NCBI RefSeq assembly: GCF_013184745.1
Contig: NZ_JAATVU010000014.1
Location: forward strand, 1-64,000
DNA length: 64,000 nucleotides
Source of the DNA: Mangrovicoccus sp. HB161399
Lineage (GTDB): Bacteria; Pseudomonadota; Alphaproteobacteria; Rhodobacterales; Rhodobacteraceae
Direction: 5' to 3'
Shown here: positions 1 through 7,766 of the stretch, piece by piece
Numbering within the stretch: the stretch's first letter is position 1
Layout: the number at the start of each line of letters is the position of its first letter
Notes under the pieces: model-generated
The model's database searches: none
The model's input: the letters and a program-made list of their open reading frames with translations, nothing else
What the model was told of the DNA's origin: nothing
Translations under genes and position numbers: made by a program

Positions 1-90
1 GATACGACAGATGCCCGAAGGTGTTCTTCTCAGCTATCGCCCTCGCGGCAGTCGTTATCTACTGGCTGTGAAACTCAATGTGTCCAGAGC

Positions 91-735
91 CTAGAAATCG
101 GGGTGGTGGTGGGCGCAGGTCCGCGTGAAGGTCTCGACGCTGGCCGAGAAGTACGCCGCGGCCTGGTGGATGTCGGCGCCGCGCTGCATCGACCAGGTGC
201 AGGCTGTGTGCTTCAGCGTGTGCGGGGTCACGTCGCTCAGGTCGCGCTCGACGCCGTCCTGTCTGGCGATCCGCTGGGCCGCCTCGATCGTCCCGGCCCA
301 GCCCTTCTTGATGTCGCCGATCTGGCAGCCGCGGTTGCCCTGGATGAAGCAGCGATGGCCGAGGCGTGCCTTGCGCCGGACATGTCCGAGCAGCTGGCGC
401 GGCATTCGGCATGGGTTGCGCTCCTTCTTCGTCGCCTTCTGTCCGGCAGCACGGCGGATGAACAGACCGCCGTCCGGGTCTAGACGTCCCGAGTTCAGCA
501 CTGGCTCCGAGCTGATGCGGGTGGCCAGCATCGCGGCCTTCCGGCCGCCCGTGTAGATCCCGAGGATGATGAACCACTGCAGGTGCCGACCGTCAATGCA
601 GAGGCTGCGTGCGCTGCGCAGGAGGTAGACGACTTCGCGGCGGCTCATGAAGCGCTCCTTCGCGGCGCTCTCCTTCGGCAGCCAGACCTCCGGCGCGCTG
701 GTCGGGTGTCCCTCCTTCGCGCAGTGTTTCACGGG
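91..735 (-). pseudogene. Decayed phage-type tyrosine integrase (C-terminal part)
   Basis: The minus strand reads as the catalytic half of a tyrosine recombinase. It has an LGIYTGGRKAAML segment (first catalytic Arg region), a TPHTLKHTACTW segment (HxxR box) and a final SVETFTRTCAHHHPDF segment (nucleophile region). In active relatives the HxxR box reads HTLRH and the last motif has Tyr before GHHHP. Here the Arg is Lys and the Tyr position is Cys, so catalysis should be lost. The N-terminal half is missing: similarity stops where the IS5-type inverted repeat begins at 736. I infer that an insertion cut the gene and that it then decayed. It is probably the last trace of an integrated element whose other parts may lie upstream of this window. 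Confidence 0.8.
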
Positions 736-1375
736 GCGTTGTTGCAGAATTCCGCGGTTTCCTGGAGTCACGGCGTGACTCCGGTGGGTCAAGAGCCTGC
801 CATGAGCAAGCCGGAACCTGCCCGCTACCGTACGGTCAACCGGAAATCCTGCAGTGAGCCATTGATGCGCCATTGGTTCGAGCACAATGGCGAACGCGCT
901 TAGGCGGCGTGGGTCCCTGCTCGTCTGGCTGGACAAGGACATGACCTGGCTCGCGCCGAAGGCAGGCAAGCCCGGGCGTCCACCCGTGTTCTCCGACGCT
1001 GCCATCCAATTCCGTCTCATGGTGAAGGTCCTGTTCGGCCTGCCGCCCAGGCAAACGGCCGGGATGGCCGCCAGCATCCTCGAGATGGCGTGCCCGGACT
1101 GGCCGGTCCCGGACTTTTCCGCGCTTGGCCGACGTCCGAGCGAGACGGGGCCGTGGCCCCAGCGGCGCCGCGAAAGCCCGGTCAGTGAGTGGCTGGCCGG
1201 GAAGCACGGCACCCACCGCCGCCGCCAGTGCCGCCAGCTCCATCTGGCGATGGACACAGGCACCAGCGACATCCGGGCGGTGGAGTTCGCCTCCAGCCGC
1301 GGGGGCGGCAGCCCTGTCCGTCCCGAATTGCCCGCCCGGATCCCGGAAGACGGGGAAACCGGCCCTGTCGCCGGC

Positions 1376-1450
1376 GAGTTGCCGGCGGATGCGCCGTCGC
1401 CCATCGGGCTCGAACCGATGGCGCCGCGATGGGAAACTCCGAGCACCGCT
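1376..1450. repeat. 75-bp palindromic repeat, copy 1
   Basis: This 75-bp unit matches 1527-1601 at 73 of 75 positions, and the two copies start 151 bp apart. Inside it, GAGTTGCC at the left is answered by a near-complement at the right, and a nested hairpin has CCCATCG and CGATGGG arms around a TCG-A-ACCGA core. In this copy the core on the minus strand reads GGTTCGAGCC, which has the form of a tRNA T-loop. It lies where the transposase of the host element should have its middle part, so it looks like an insertion. Confidence 0.75.
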
Positions 1451-1526
1451 GGCGACGCCTTCGGCACCCGCCGGTGCCATGTGGCGATCCTGGCGCGCGG
1501 AGGCACGGCGCCCGGGCATTCCTTCG

Positions 1527-1601
1527 GAGTTGCCGGCGGATGCGCCGTCGCCCATCGGGCTCGGACCGATGGCGCCGCGATGGGCAACTCCGAGCACCGC
1601 T
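1527..1601. repeat. 75-bp palindromic repeat, copy 2
   Basis: Second copy of the unit at 1376-1450, in the same orientation, with two substitutions. The substitutions restore the outer palindrome (GAGTTGCC at 1527-1534, GGCAACTC ending at 1590) and make the core TCGGACCGA. A 17-bp piece of the same core occurs a third time at 1866-1882. Confidence 0.75.
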
Positions 1602-1856
1602 GCCGACGGCCGTCATGCCCTCGATCCCATCCGGAAAAACGGCCGCCTGGGGAAGGAGGACTGCCCTGCTGCGCTGGCGCGCAACGCCATCCCGCGGGCC
1701 GCCCGGCGGCCCGGCCGGACGATCTGCAAGCGGTGGTCCGGCTGCCACGTCCGGAGCAGGATCGAGGCCAGGATGGGGAACCTCGAGTCCTCCGGCGAAC
1801 GGATCGCTTCGAGGGACCCCGGCCGGCAGGCCGCCGAAATCCACATCCGTGTCATT

Positions 1857-1896
1857 CGCGGCTGCGCTCGGACCGATGGCGCTTGCCGCTCATTCA
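1857..1896. repeat. Partial third copy of the palindromic repeat core
   Basis: The 17-bp string GCTCGGACCGATGGCGC at 1866-1882 is identical to the core of copy 2. It sits in a smaller hairpin with CGGC and GCCG arms at about 1859-1889. In the transposase reading frame it adds about a dozen residues (RGCARTDGACRS) between IHIRV and FMNRFNALG. These two segments are normally adjacent or nearly so in IS5-type transposases, so an insertion event is the simplest reading. Confidence 0.55.
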
Positions 1897-1998
1897 TGAA
1901 CCGCTTCAATGCCCTCGGTACGGCCGAGATCGAGCGCTTGGCCCGACCTCAGCTGGGGAAGGGGCATCACGTCCCGACGCTGACTTCTGCAACAATGC

Positions 1999-2373
1999 TG
2001 CGCGGAAGCCTGCTCCAATTCCCGCACCGCACTGGCTTGGGCGGCGATGGCGCACCCGACCGCAGGATCCGCCGGGGCCGAACGTGCACCGCCTATTTCC
2101 TGGGCCAATCCGCAGTGATTTCTCCCGGACGTGCGCCGGACGTCGCTGAAATGGCATCTGTCTGCCGGGAGAAGCTGCCGCTGCCATGCCGGTCGCCCGT
2201 CACGATCCCGGCGCCGACCGCCACGCCGGCATGATCATCGAAGGCGGTATGCGGGTCAGCATCACTCTCCTCCTCCTCCGGTCGGCGCGCCGCCAACTGC
2301 CTTGCCGATCAAGCACCTTGGCGCGCCGGGCCGGAGCACTTAGGCTCGGGCGGAGGCCGAGAGGGAGAACGAC
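1999..2373. other. Gene-free stretch between dead IS and tam
   Basis: No convincing gene is visible here. Open frames exist in several directions, but none shows a ribosome binding site together with recognisable protein sequence. The last 40 bases carry the ribosome binding site of tam (GAGGGAGAACGAC, 2361-2373). Confidence 0.5.
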
Positions 2374-3168
2374 ATGTCCGCCACGCCGCAATGCGACTGG
2401 GATCCGGAAGCCTATCACCGCTTCCGCGGCCTGCGCCTGCGACCGGCGCTGGACCTGCTGGCACAGGTGCCGCCGCTGCCTGCGGGAGCCGCGGTCGATC
2501 TCGGCTGCGGCTCGGGCGCGGTCGGCCCGGCGCTGGCGCAGCGCTTCCCCGGCCGCCTGCTGCACGGCGTCGACCGTTCGCCGGCAATGCTGGAGGAGGC
2601 CGAGGCCACCGGCGCCTATCAGCGCCTCGAACAGGCCGATATCTCGGAATGGACCGCCGAGGCGCCGGTCGCGCTGATCTTCTCCAATGCCGCGCTCAAC
2701 TGGGTGCCCGGCCATGCCGAATTGCTGCCGCGGCTCGCGGGCATGCTGGCGCCGGGAGGCGTCCTGGCAGTTCAGTCGCCGCGCCAGCAGGAGGCGCCGT
2801 CGCACCGGCTGCTGCGCGAGATCTCCGGCGCGCTCTACCCGCATCTCTTCGACTGGAGCGCCTGGCGCGACGATGTCGAGGAGCTGGCGGAATACGACCG
2901 CATCCTCTCGGGGCTCGGCGAACTGTCGCTCTGGGAGACGACCTATGCCCAGCTCCTGCCGCCGGATGGCCGCGCGCATCCGGTGCGCCGCTTCACCGAG
3001 TCGACCGCGGGGCGGCGCGTGCTTGACCGGCTGGCCGGCCCGGAGACAGAGTCCTTCCTGTCCGGCTACGATGCCGAGCTGGAGGCGCATTATCCGCGGC
3101 GGCCGGACGGCTCGGTCCTGTTTCCGTTCCGCCGCAGCTTCTTCGTTCTGCGCGTGCCGGAGGCCTGA
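2374..3168 (+). CDS. tam: Trans-aconitate 2-methyltransferase-like SAM methyltransferase
   Basis: A 264-residue class I SAM-dependent methyltransferase, the usual length for Tam, which methylates trans-aconitate formed spontaneously from cis-aconitate in the TCA cycle. The N-terminus W-DPEAYHRF-R-RPALDLL matches the Tam pattern. The SAM-binding motif VDLGCGSGAVG is at residues about 41-51, followed by VDRSPAMLEEA, an acidic EQADISEWT segment and SNAALNWVPGH, all in Tam order. The start is set by GAGGGAGAAC just upstream. It is probably cytoplasmic. The MOSC gene starts 3 bp after its stop, so the two are likely cotranscribed. The methyl acceptor is inferred from family similarity only. Confidence 0.85.
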   Translation: MSATPQCDWDPEAYHRFRGLRLRPALDLLAQVPPLPAGAAVDLGCGSGAVGPALAQRFPGRLLHGVDRSPAMLEEAEATGAYQRLEQADISEWTAEAPVALIFSNAALNWVPGHAELLPRLAGMLAPGGVLAVQSPRQQEAPSHRLLREISGALYPHLFDWSAWRDDVEELAEYDRILSGLGELSLWETTYAQLLPPDGRAHPVRRFTESTAGRRVLDRLAGPETESFLSGYDAELEAHYPRRPDGSVLFPFRRSFFVLRVPEA

Positions 3169-3171
3169 GGC

Positions 3172-3783
3172 TTGCCCGCGCTGGAACCGACGGATTTCGC
3201 CGGGCGGATCGTCTGGATCGGCCGCGTCGCCGACCGCAAGCGGGCACTGGCGTCGGAGCCCGTGCCGTCGCTGCGGCTCGGCTTCGGCGGTCCGGAGGGC
3301 GAGGCGCATGGCGGCACTGTCCGCCCCTCGTGCAGCCGCGTGACGAAGCAGCATCCGAAGGGCACGCCGATCCGCAATGTCCGCCAGATCTCGATCGTTT
3401 CGGAGGAGGAACTGGCCGGGATCGCCGCGGCGCTGGAGATTGACCGGCTGGACCCGGCCTGGATCGGCGCCACGCTTTGCCTTGCGGGGCTGCCGGATCT
3501 GTCGCTGCTGCCGCCGTCGAGCCGTCTGCAGGGGCCGGACGGCGCGACGCTGGTCGTCGACATGCAGAACCAGCCCTGCCATCTGCCGGACCGCGTGATC
3601 CGCGCCGGGACCGGACGGGAGACGCTGGCCAGGTCCTTCCGCGCCGCGGCGCGGCAGAAGCGCGGGGTGACCGCCTGGGTGGAACGCGAGGGCGAGCTCT
3701 TCCCAGGCGATGTCCTGCGGCTGCACATCCCGGCCCAGCCGGCCTGGCCGCATCTGGCGGCGGCGCGGGGCGCGGCACGCTGA
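3172..3783 (+). CDS. MOSC domain-containing protein
   Basis: A protein of 203 residues with the character of MOSC (molybdenum cofactor sulfurase C-terminal) domains. Supporting segments are GGPEGEAHGG near residue 43, a QISIVSEEE segment near 67, DPAWIGATLCLAG near 87, SRLQGPDGATLVV near 117 and CHLPDRVI near 135. MOSC domains carry sulfur or bind molybdopterin in some families, but many stand-alone members have no assigned reaction. The usual conserved Cys may be one of those at about residues 54 and 135. The start appears to be TTG, because tam stops 3 bp upstream and no ATG or GTG fits the alignment. Probable operon partner of tam; the substrate is unknown. Confidence 0.78.
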   Translation: MPALEPTDFAGRIVWIGRVADRKRALASEPVPSLRLGFGGPEGEAHGGTVRPSCSRVTKQHPKGTPIRNVRQISIVSEEELAGIAAALEIDRLDPAWIGATLCLAGLPDLSLLPPSSRLQGPDGATLVVDMQNQPCHLPDRVIRAGTGRETLARSFRAAARQKRGVTAWVEREGELFPGDVLRLHIPAQPAWPHLAAARGAAR

Positions 3784-3844
3784 AGCCTTGAATTCCCGTG
3801 CCATGGCCGTCATTTTGCGCGCGTGTGTGTTTTGGGGAGACGCG

Positions 3845-4210
3845 ATGAAAGCGCCATCCGAGTGCCAATCCATGTCCGAGCTGCGCATGACGATCGACGC
3901 GCTGGACCGGCATCTGATCGAAATGCTGCGGCTGCGGCAGGACTGCATCGACCGGGCAATCCAGCTGAAGCCCGCCGAGGGGCTGCCCGCGCGGATCGAG
4001 TCGCGCGTCGTGCAGGTGATTGCCAATGTGCGCGCCTCGGCCGTGGCGAAAGGCGTCGACCCGGATCTGGCGGCATCGCTCTGGCGCAGCCTGATCGAAT
4101 GGTCTATCGCGCGGGAGCAGGCGGAGCTGGGCGAGGGCAATGCCGGGCGGCCGGCCGCGGATGCGGCGGAGCTTCCCGAGACGCGGCCACGCTCCGGCGG
4201 CAAGGCGTGA
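3845..4210 (+). CDS. Chorismate mutase, AroQ type
   Basis: A 121-residue all-helical protein with the AroQ fold pattern. [21 protein letters not shown] (split here by residue numbering at about 15-35) gives helix 1 with its catalytic Arg/Lys side, and [21 protein letters not shown] (about 57-77) and [13 protein letters not shown] (about 84-96) follow the PchB/AroQ pattern. The family converts chorismate to prephenate for Phe/Tyr synthesis. The ATG at 3845 follows GGGGAGACGCG, and an in-frame extension upstream has no such site. folD begins 22 bp after the stop, so cotranscription is likely. Whether it is a mutase or has isochorismate lyase activity cannot be decided from sequence alone. Confidence 0.8.
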   Translation: MKAPSECQSMSELRMTIDALDRHLIEMLRLRQDCIDRAIQLKPAEGLPARIESRVVQVIANVRASAVAKGVDPDLAASLWRSLIEWSIAREQAELGEGNAGRPAADAAELPETRPRSGGKA

Positions 4211-4232
4211 GACGGCAACGGAGAGCTCCGAA

Positions 4233-5135
4233 ATGACGGCGGAACTGATCGACGGCAAGGCATTCGCGGCAGGGCTGCGGGCGCAGGTGGCGGAAGAGGT
4301 GGCCCGGCTGAAGGCCGAGCACGGCCTGACCCCCGGCCTGGCAGTGGTGCTCGTGGGCGAGGACCCGGCCAGCCAGGTCTATGTCCGCTCGAAGGAGAAG
4401 ATGACCGTCGAGGTCGGCATGAACTCCTACGCCCACCGCCTGCCTGCCGATGTCAGCCAGAAGGAGCTGATCTCGCTGGTGCGCACGCTGAATGCCGACC
4501 GCTCCGTCAACGGCATCCTCGTGCAGTTCCCGCTTCCGAAAGGGCTGGACCAGCAGGAGGTGATCGAGACGATTTCCGCGGCCAAGGATGTCGACGGCTT
4601 CCATCCGCAGAATGTCGGCCGCCTCGTTGCGGGCATGCCCGCGCTGGTGCCCTGCACGCCGCTGGGCTGCATGATGCTGCTGAAGGACCGGCTGGGCGAC
4701 CTGTCGGGGCTGAACGCGGTGGTGATCGGCCGCTCGACCATCGTCGGCAAGCCGATGGCGACTCTGCTGACCAATGCCTCGGCGACGGTGACGGTGGCGC
4801 ATTCGCGCACGAAGGACCTGCCGGACGTCGTGCGCGGCGCCGATATCGTCGTTGCCGCCGTGGGCCGTGCCGAGATGGTCAAGGGCGACTGGATCAAGCC
4901 GGGCGCGACGGTGATCGATGTCGGCATCAACCGCATAGACGCGCCGGAAAAGGGCGAGGGCAAGACGCGCCTCGTCGGCGACGTCGACTTCGGCGAGGCC
5001 GTTGAAGTTGCGGGCGCGATCACCCCGGTGCCGGGCGGGGTCGGGCCGATGACCATCGCCTGCCTTCTGGCCAATACCGTGACGGCGACCTGCCAGGCCA
5101 ATGGCCTTCCGGTGCCCGAGGTGCTGACGGTCTGA
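4233..5135 (+). CDS. folD: Methylenetetrahydrofolate dehydrogenase/cyclohydrolase
   Basis: A bifunctional cytoplasmic enzyme of 300 residues (typical length) that interconverts 5,10-methylene-THF, methenyl-THF and 10-formyl-THF. It shows the family signature [19 protein letters not shown] with its catalytic Lys (about residues 50-68), [13 protein letters not shown] (about 92-104), the [11 protein letters not shown] segment, the NADP-binding [13 protein letters not shown] loop (about 164-176) and the C-terminal [16 protein letters not shown] motif. All expected catalytic elements are intact. It follows the chorismate mutase gene closely, while the gene downstream is on the opposite strand and converges within 3 bp. 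Confidence 0.97.
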   Translation: MTAELIDGKAFAAGLRAQVAEEVARLKAEHGLTPGLAVVLVGEDPASQVYVRSKEKMTVEVGMNSYAHRLPADVSQKELISLVRTLNADRSVNGILVQFPLPKGLDQQEVIETISAAKDVDGFHPQNVGRLVAGMPALVPCTPLGCMMLLKDRLGDLSGLNAVVIGRSTIVGKPMATLLTNASATVTVAHSRTKDLPDVVRGADIVVAAVGRAEMVKGDWIKPGATVIDVGINRIDAPEKGEGKTRLVGDVDFGEAVEVAGAITPVPGGVGPMTIACLLANTVTATCQANGLPVPEVLTV

Positions 5136-5137
5136 CG

Positions 5138-5887
5138 TCAGCGGATTCCGATCTGCTGGCGGAACACGCTGGCAGGCGTGATCTTGCGGAATTCGGCAGG
5201 TTTCCGGCCAGCTGCGCAGCGGCTGCCGGGCGAGACCGTCCCGCTTTTCGGGTTGAGGCAGAACCGGGCATCGCCCGCGATTTCCCCGCGCGCCGTTTTC
5301 GCATGCAGCCAGGCAGCGACGCGGCGCGTGCCGAAGAACCACTGGCAGTCATCCGGCGCGATCCTCACGAAGCCCGAACTTTTCCACGCCGAATTGTCCT
5401 GCCAGGCGATCACCACCGTCAGCGGGTTGGCCTTGTTGCGGTTGCAGATCGTCCAGGGCACGGGCAGCCCGGCGCGGTTGTAGGCGGCAGGCCCGACAGC
5501 CAGGGTCGGCGTCTGGAGGCCGGAGACGGACCGGCCGCCGCCGCCGCCGGACCCCGGCCTGTCGGGAAGATCGAAATGCGTCGGATTGGTGTCGGGGCCG
5601 CCGAAATCGTCGTCCGGTGGACTGGGGTCGCCCGGATCGCCGGGATCGCCCGGATCGGTTGAGTCGCCGGAGCGGCTCATGCCGGCCGTGCCGCCATAGG
5701 TTTCGCGGCTCTGTCCGGGCCTGCCCGTGCCGCCGACATCGTCGAACTGGACCGGAAGCAGGACCGCTCCGGGCATGTCCGCCAGAATCTGCGGCCGCTG
5801 AGCTGAGCCTGCGGCGGCGCCTTGCGGCACTAGGCAGCTTGCCGCGACGACGACGGCCTGCATGAGAGCCGGATGGAGCGTGTTCAT
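5138..5887 (-). CDS. Secreted DUF1036-like protein with GDP-rich linker
   Basis: A 249-residue protein with an N-terminal export signal (about residues 5-26). Cys18 sits in a VAASC context that might act as a lipobox. A low-complexity linker follows, with repeated DPG units (STDPGDPGDPGDPSPPDDD at about residues 75-95), and then a C-terminal domain with WTICNRNKANPLTVVIAW...SGFVRIAPDDCQWFF. The Cys/Asn start and the 'surface exposed Cys near WF' pattern resemble DUF1036-type domains, a family of unknown role. The start is supported by GGAGACAGGAG upstream and by a 4-bp ATGA overlap with the membrane protein gene before it, so the two are translationally coupled. Function unknown; envelope location inferred. 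Confidence 0.6.
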   Translation of the reverse strand: MNTLHPALMQAVVVAASCLVPQGAAAGSAQRPQILADMPGAVLLPVQFDDVGGTGRPGQSRETYGGTAGMSRSGDSTDPGDPGDPGDPSPPDDDFGGPDTNPTHFDLPDRPGSGGGGGRSVSGLQTPTLAVGPAAYNRAGLPVPWTICNRNKANPLTVVIAWQDNSAWKSSGFVRIAPDDCQWFFGTRRVAAWLHAKTARGEIAGDARFCLNPKSGTVSPGSRCAAGRKPAEFRKITPASVFRQQIGIR

Positions 5888-6537
5888 TCTCCTGTCTCCT
5901 CGATGTCGATGTCGTTGCCGCCTCCCGGCTGCGGCGTCTCCCTGATTTCCAGCGAAATGTCGTCCACGGGTTTCTCTGCCGGATCCGCGCCATATCCGCT
6001 GCCCTCCGCGGAGGCGGCCACGGCCGAAGCGTCGCTGGCTGCGGTGGCGGCCGTCGGTACGCCGCCGCCGTGGATCTTGAAGATGAATATCACATAGATG
6101 AGCAGGTAGATGACCGAGACCAGCATCACGAAGCTCGCCACCGACCGGGTGCGGAAGGCGAGGCTGGCCATTCCCGCCTTGAACGTCACTTCGTCCGCGT
6201 CCTTCACGATGCGCTCGAACTGCGCGGCCTGCGCGAATTGCCAGAAGGCGAAGGACACGCCGCTCACCGTGATCAGCATGGAGACCCAGAACAGGTAGAT
6301 GGCGCTGCGCAGCTGCCATTCGAAGACCCTGCGCGTATGGGAATAGGCCCAGGCGTTGTATGCGGCGCGCGACGAGGCCTCGAGGGCGATTTCGTCCTGC
6401 TGCACGCCCAGTTCCGCGGCGGGCGGCGGGCTGCCGCGCAGGGGGCCGGTGGCAATCCATTCGAGCGCCAGCAGGCCGATGATGACGAGAAGGATGCTGC
6501 AGGCGACCGAGACTGGCTTAAGGACGGATGACGGCAT
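5884..6537 (-). CDS. Three-TM membrane protein of unknown function
   Basis: A 217-residue protein with three hydrophobic segments (about residues 9-29, 79-99 and 133-153). A soluble loop after segment 1 contains ELGVQQDEIALEASSRAAYNA, and an acidic, Pro/Gly-rich cytoplasmic or periplasmic tail ends in DIDIEETGE. No known catalytic motif was recognised. It overlaps the following secreted protein by 4 bp (ATGA), which suggests that the two products work together at the envelope. It could be a small assembly or anchoring factor, but that is inference from gene order only. Confidence 0.6.
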   Translation of the reverse strand: MPSSVLKPVSVACSILLVIIGLLALEWIATGPLRGSPPPAAELGVQQDEIALEASSRAAYNAWAYSHTRRVFEWQLRSAIYLFWVSMLITVSGVSFAFWQFAQAAQFERIVKDADEVTFKAGMASLAFRTRSVASFVMLVSVIYLLIYVIFIFKIHGGGVPTAATAASDASAVAASAEGSGYGADPAEKPVDDISLEIRETPQPGGGNDIDIEETGE

Positions 6538-6570
6538 CTTCGTTCCTCTCCGCGCGCTGCGGAAAGGATA

Positions 6571-7020
6571 TCACGAATTCACGACATCGCGAAATCCGGC
6601 CTGGACGGCCATCATCGTGCCCTGGACCGCGCCGACCAGCTTGCGGTTGCCCGCCGCGTCTTCGGCCTCGATATCGGCGCGCACGACGGTGATCTGCCGG
6701 CCCGCACGCAGCACGGTGCCGGTGGCGATCAGCCGGGTGCCTACCATCGGGCGCAGCATGTTCATCTTCACCTCGACCGAAACCACGTCGGCGCCATCGG
6801 GCATCAGGCTCAGCGCGGCATAGCCCGCGGCGGAGTCGGCCAGCGAGAATCCGGCGCCTGCATGGGCGAAGCCCTGCTGCTGCGAGACCGCCGGGGTGAT
6901 CGGCATGGACAGGACGCAGCGGCCCGGGGAGACCTCCTCGATGGACACGCCCAGCGTCTGCATCAGCCCCTGGCGGGCGAAATTCTCGGCGATTCGGGCG
7001 GAGTTGTCGGGCGTGCTCAT
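6571..7020 (-). CDS. PaaI-type hotdog-fold thioesterase
   Basis: A 149-residue single hotdog-domain protein, the usual PaaI length. The segment QQQGFAHAGAGFSLADSAAGYAA carries the family HG-like/Asp core: the GFAHAG turn and the following Asp of the LADSA helix correspond to the acyl-CoA thioesterase active site. ADVVSVEVKMNMLRPM is the paired strand. Members hydrolyse acyl- or aryl-CoA in the cytoplasm. The substrate cannot be read from sequence and there is no phenylacetate gene nearby. The ATG overlaps the stop of pdeM by 4 bp, so the two are cotranscribed. Confidence 0.85.
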   Translation of the reverse strand: MSTPDNSARIAENFARQGLMQTLGVSIEEVSPGRCVLSMPITPAVSQQQGFAHAGAGFSLADSAAGYAALSLMPDGADVVSVEVKMNMLRPMVGTRLIATGTVLRAGRQITVVRADIEAEDAAGNRKLVGAVQGTMMAVQAGFRDVVNS

Positions 7021-7724
7021 GGCGCCATGCTGCGGCGGGCACGGGGACGGGGGGAGCGGGCATCTTGCCGCTGCGCGCCGAGCGGCACCGGCAGCGCGCG
7101 CCTGCCGGTCAAGACGGCGCAGGCCTCCGGTCCCAGCAGCGGGGCAAGGGCCGGATCGGTGCAGTCGAGCCCGCCGGTATAGGTGCCGAAGGCGGGCAGG
7201 ATCGCGCGGGTGCCGTCGATCAGGAAACAGGCATGCCGCCGCCCGCCGAGCCGCGCCTTGGGATGGTAATGGCCCGAGATCTCGCCGGGAGCGGCGCCAA
7301 GGGCGGCGATGTGGCGGAAGGCCAGGGGACCGCGGGCCAGCTCCGCCAGATGGCTGCCCGGCAGGTCGACGGGCCCGGCATCGTGGTTGCCCTCGATCCA
7401 GATCCAGCGCCGCCCGGCGGCCATCCGCATCAGCAGGCCGCGCGCCTCTTCGCCGAGGTGATCCGCCGCCGCGAGATCGTCGAAGCTGTCGCCGAGCGCG
7501 ACGACCGTCTCGGGGGAGACCGCATCGATTTCGGCGGCGAGCCGGTGCAGCGTGTCGAGCGTCTCGTAGGGCGGCAGCATCGCGCCGCCGCGCCGGGCCA
7601 TCCGCTCGGCCTTGCCAAGATGCAGGTCGGAGACGCAAAGCAGCCGCTCGGCGGGCCAGTGCAGCGTGCCCGCGGGGCGCGCCTCCAGCGCGGCGCCGGC
7701 CAGGTGGAAGGAATGGGCGGTCAT
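7017..7724 (-). CDS. pdeM: Ligase-associated DNA damage response endonuclease PdeM
   Basis: A 235-residue metallophosphoesterase. Metal-binding motifs occur in order: CVSDLHLGKAERMARRGG (DxH, about residues 32-49), VVALGDSFDD (GDxxD), WIEGNHDAG (GNHD) and SGHYHPKAR (GHxH). The context of 'ligase-associated' repair is known from family studies, where PdeM occurs with an ATP-dependent ligase, an exonuclease and the Lhr-type helicase. That helicase is in this window at 21065-23515, although not adjacent. I chose the ATG at 7724 because MTAHSFHL is the usual N-terminus; an in-frame ATG 36 bp upstream has a composition unlike the protein. It is coupled to the thioesterase gene by ATGA. Confidence 0.87.
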   Translation of the reverse strand: MTAHSFHLAGAALEARPAGTLHWPAERLLCVSDLHLGKAERMARRGGAMLPPYETLDTLHRLAAEIDAVSPETVVALGDSFDDLAAADHLGEEARGLLMRMAAGRRWIWIEGNHDAGPVDLPGSHLAELARGPLAFRHIAALGAAPGEISGHYHPKARLGGRRHACFLIDGTRAILPAFGTYTGGLDCTDPALAPLLGPEACAVLTGRRALPVPLGAQRQDARSPRPRARRSMAP

Positions 7725-7766
7725 GGCGCCCGTGGTGCCGCAGGCTGCAGCCCCGCGCAAGGGGCG

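Larger units (their letters stand above)
736..1998 (+). mobile_element. Decayed IS5-family insertion sequence
   Basis: The ends carry 21-bp terminal inverted repeats (736-756 and 1978-1998) that match at 18 of 21 positions around a TTGTTGCAGAA core, giving an element of 1263 bp. The plus strand contains IS5-type transposase pieces in broken frames. The N-terminal RRRGSLLVWLDKDMTW...GLPPRQTAGM region is at about 875-1125, KHGTHRRRQCRQLHLAMDTGT at about 1200-1270, and the C-terminal KEDCPAALARN...KRWSGCH...GERI...FMNRFNALG region at about 1640-1920. The middle catalytic part is replaced or disrupted by the palindromic repeats at 1376-1601. No clear target-site duplication was found. The element is certainly inactive, and the family assignment rests on transposase motifs and end structure. 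Confidence 0.82.

Noticed and set aside
2200-4263. A 687-codon minus-strand open frame over tam, MOSC and chorismate mutase
   Set aside because: It is antisense to three recognised genes, has no ribosome binding site and shows the Arg/Ala/Pro-rich composition of a GC-rich shadow frame.
5605-5670. Short tandem repeats (GGATCG/CCCGGATCG-like) as a CRISPR or regulatory array
   Set aside because: They encode the Asp-Pro-Gly linker of the secreted protein and have no spacers, so they are coding repeats only.
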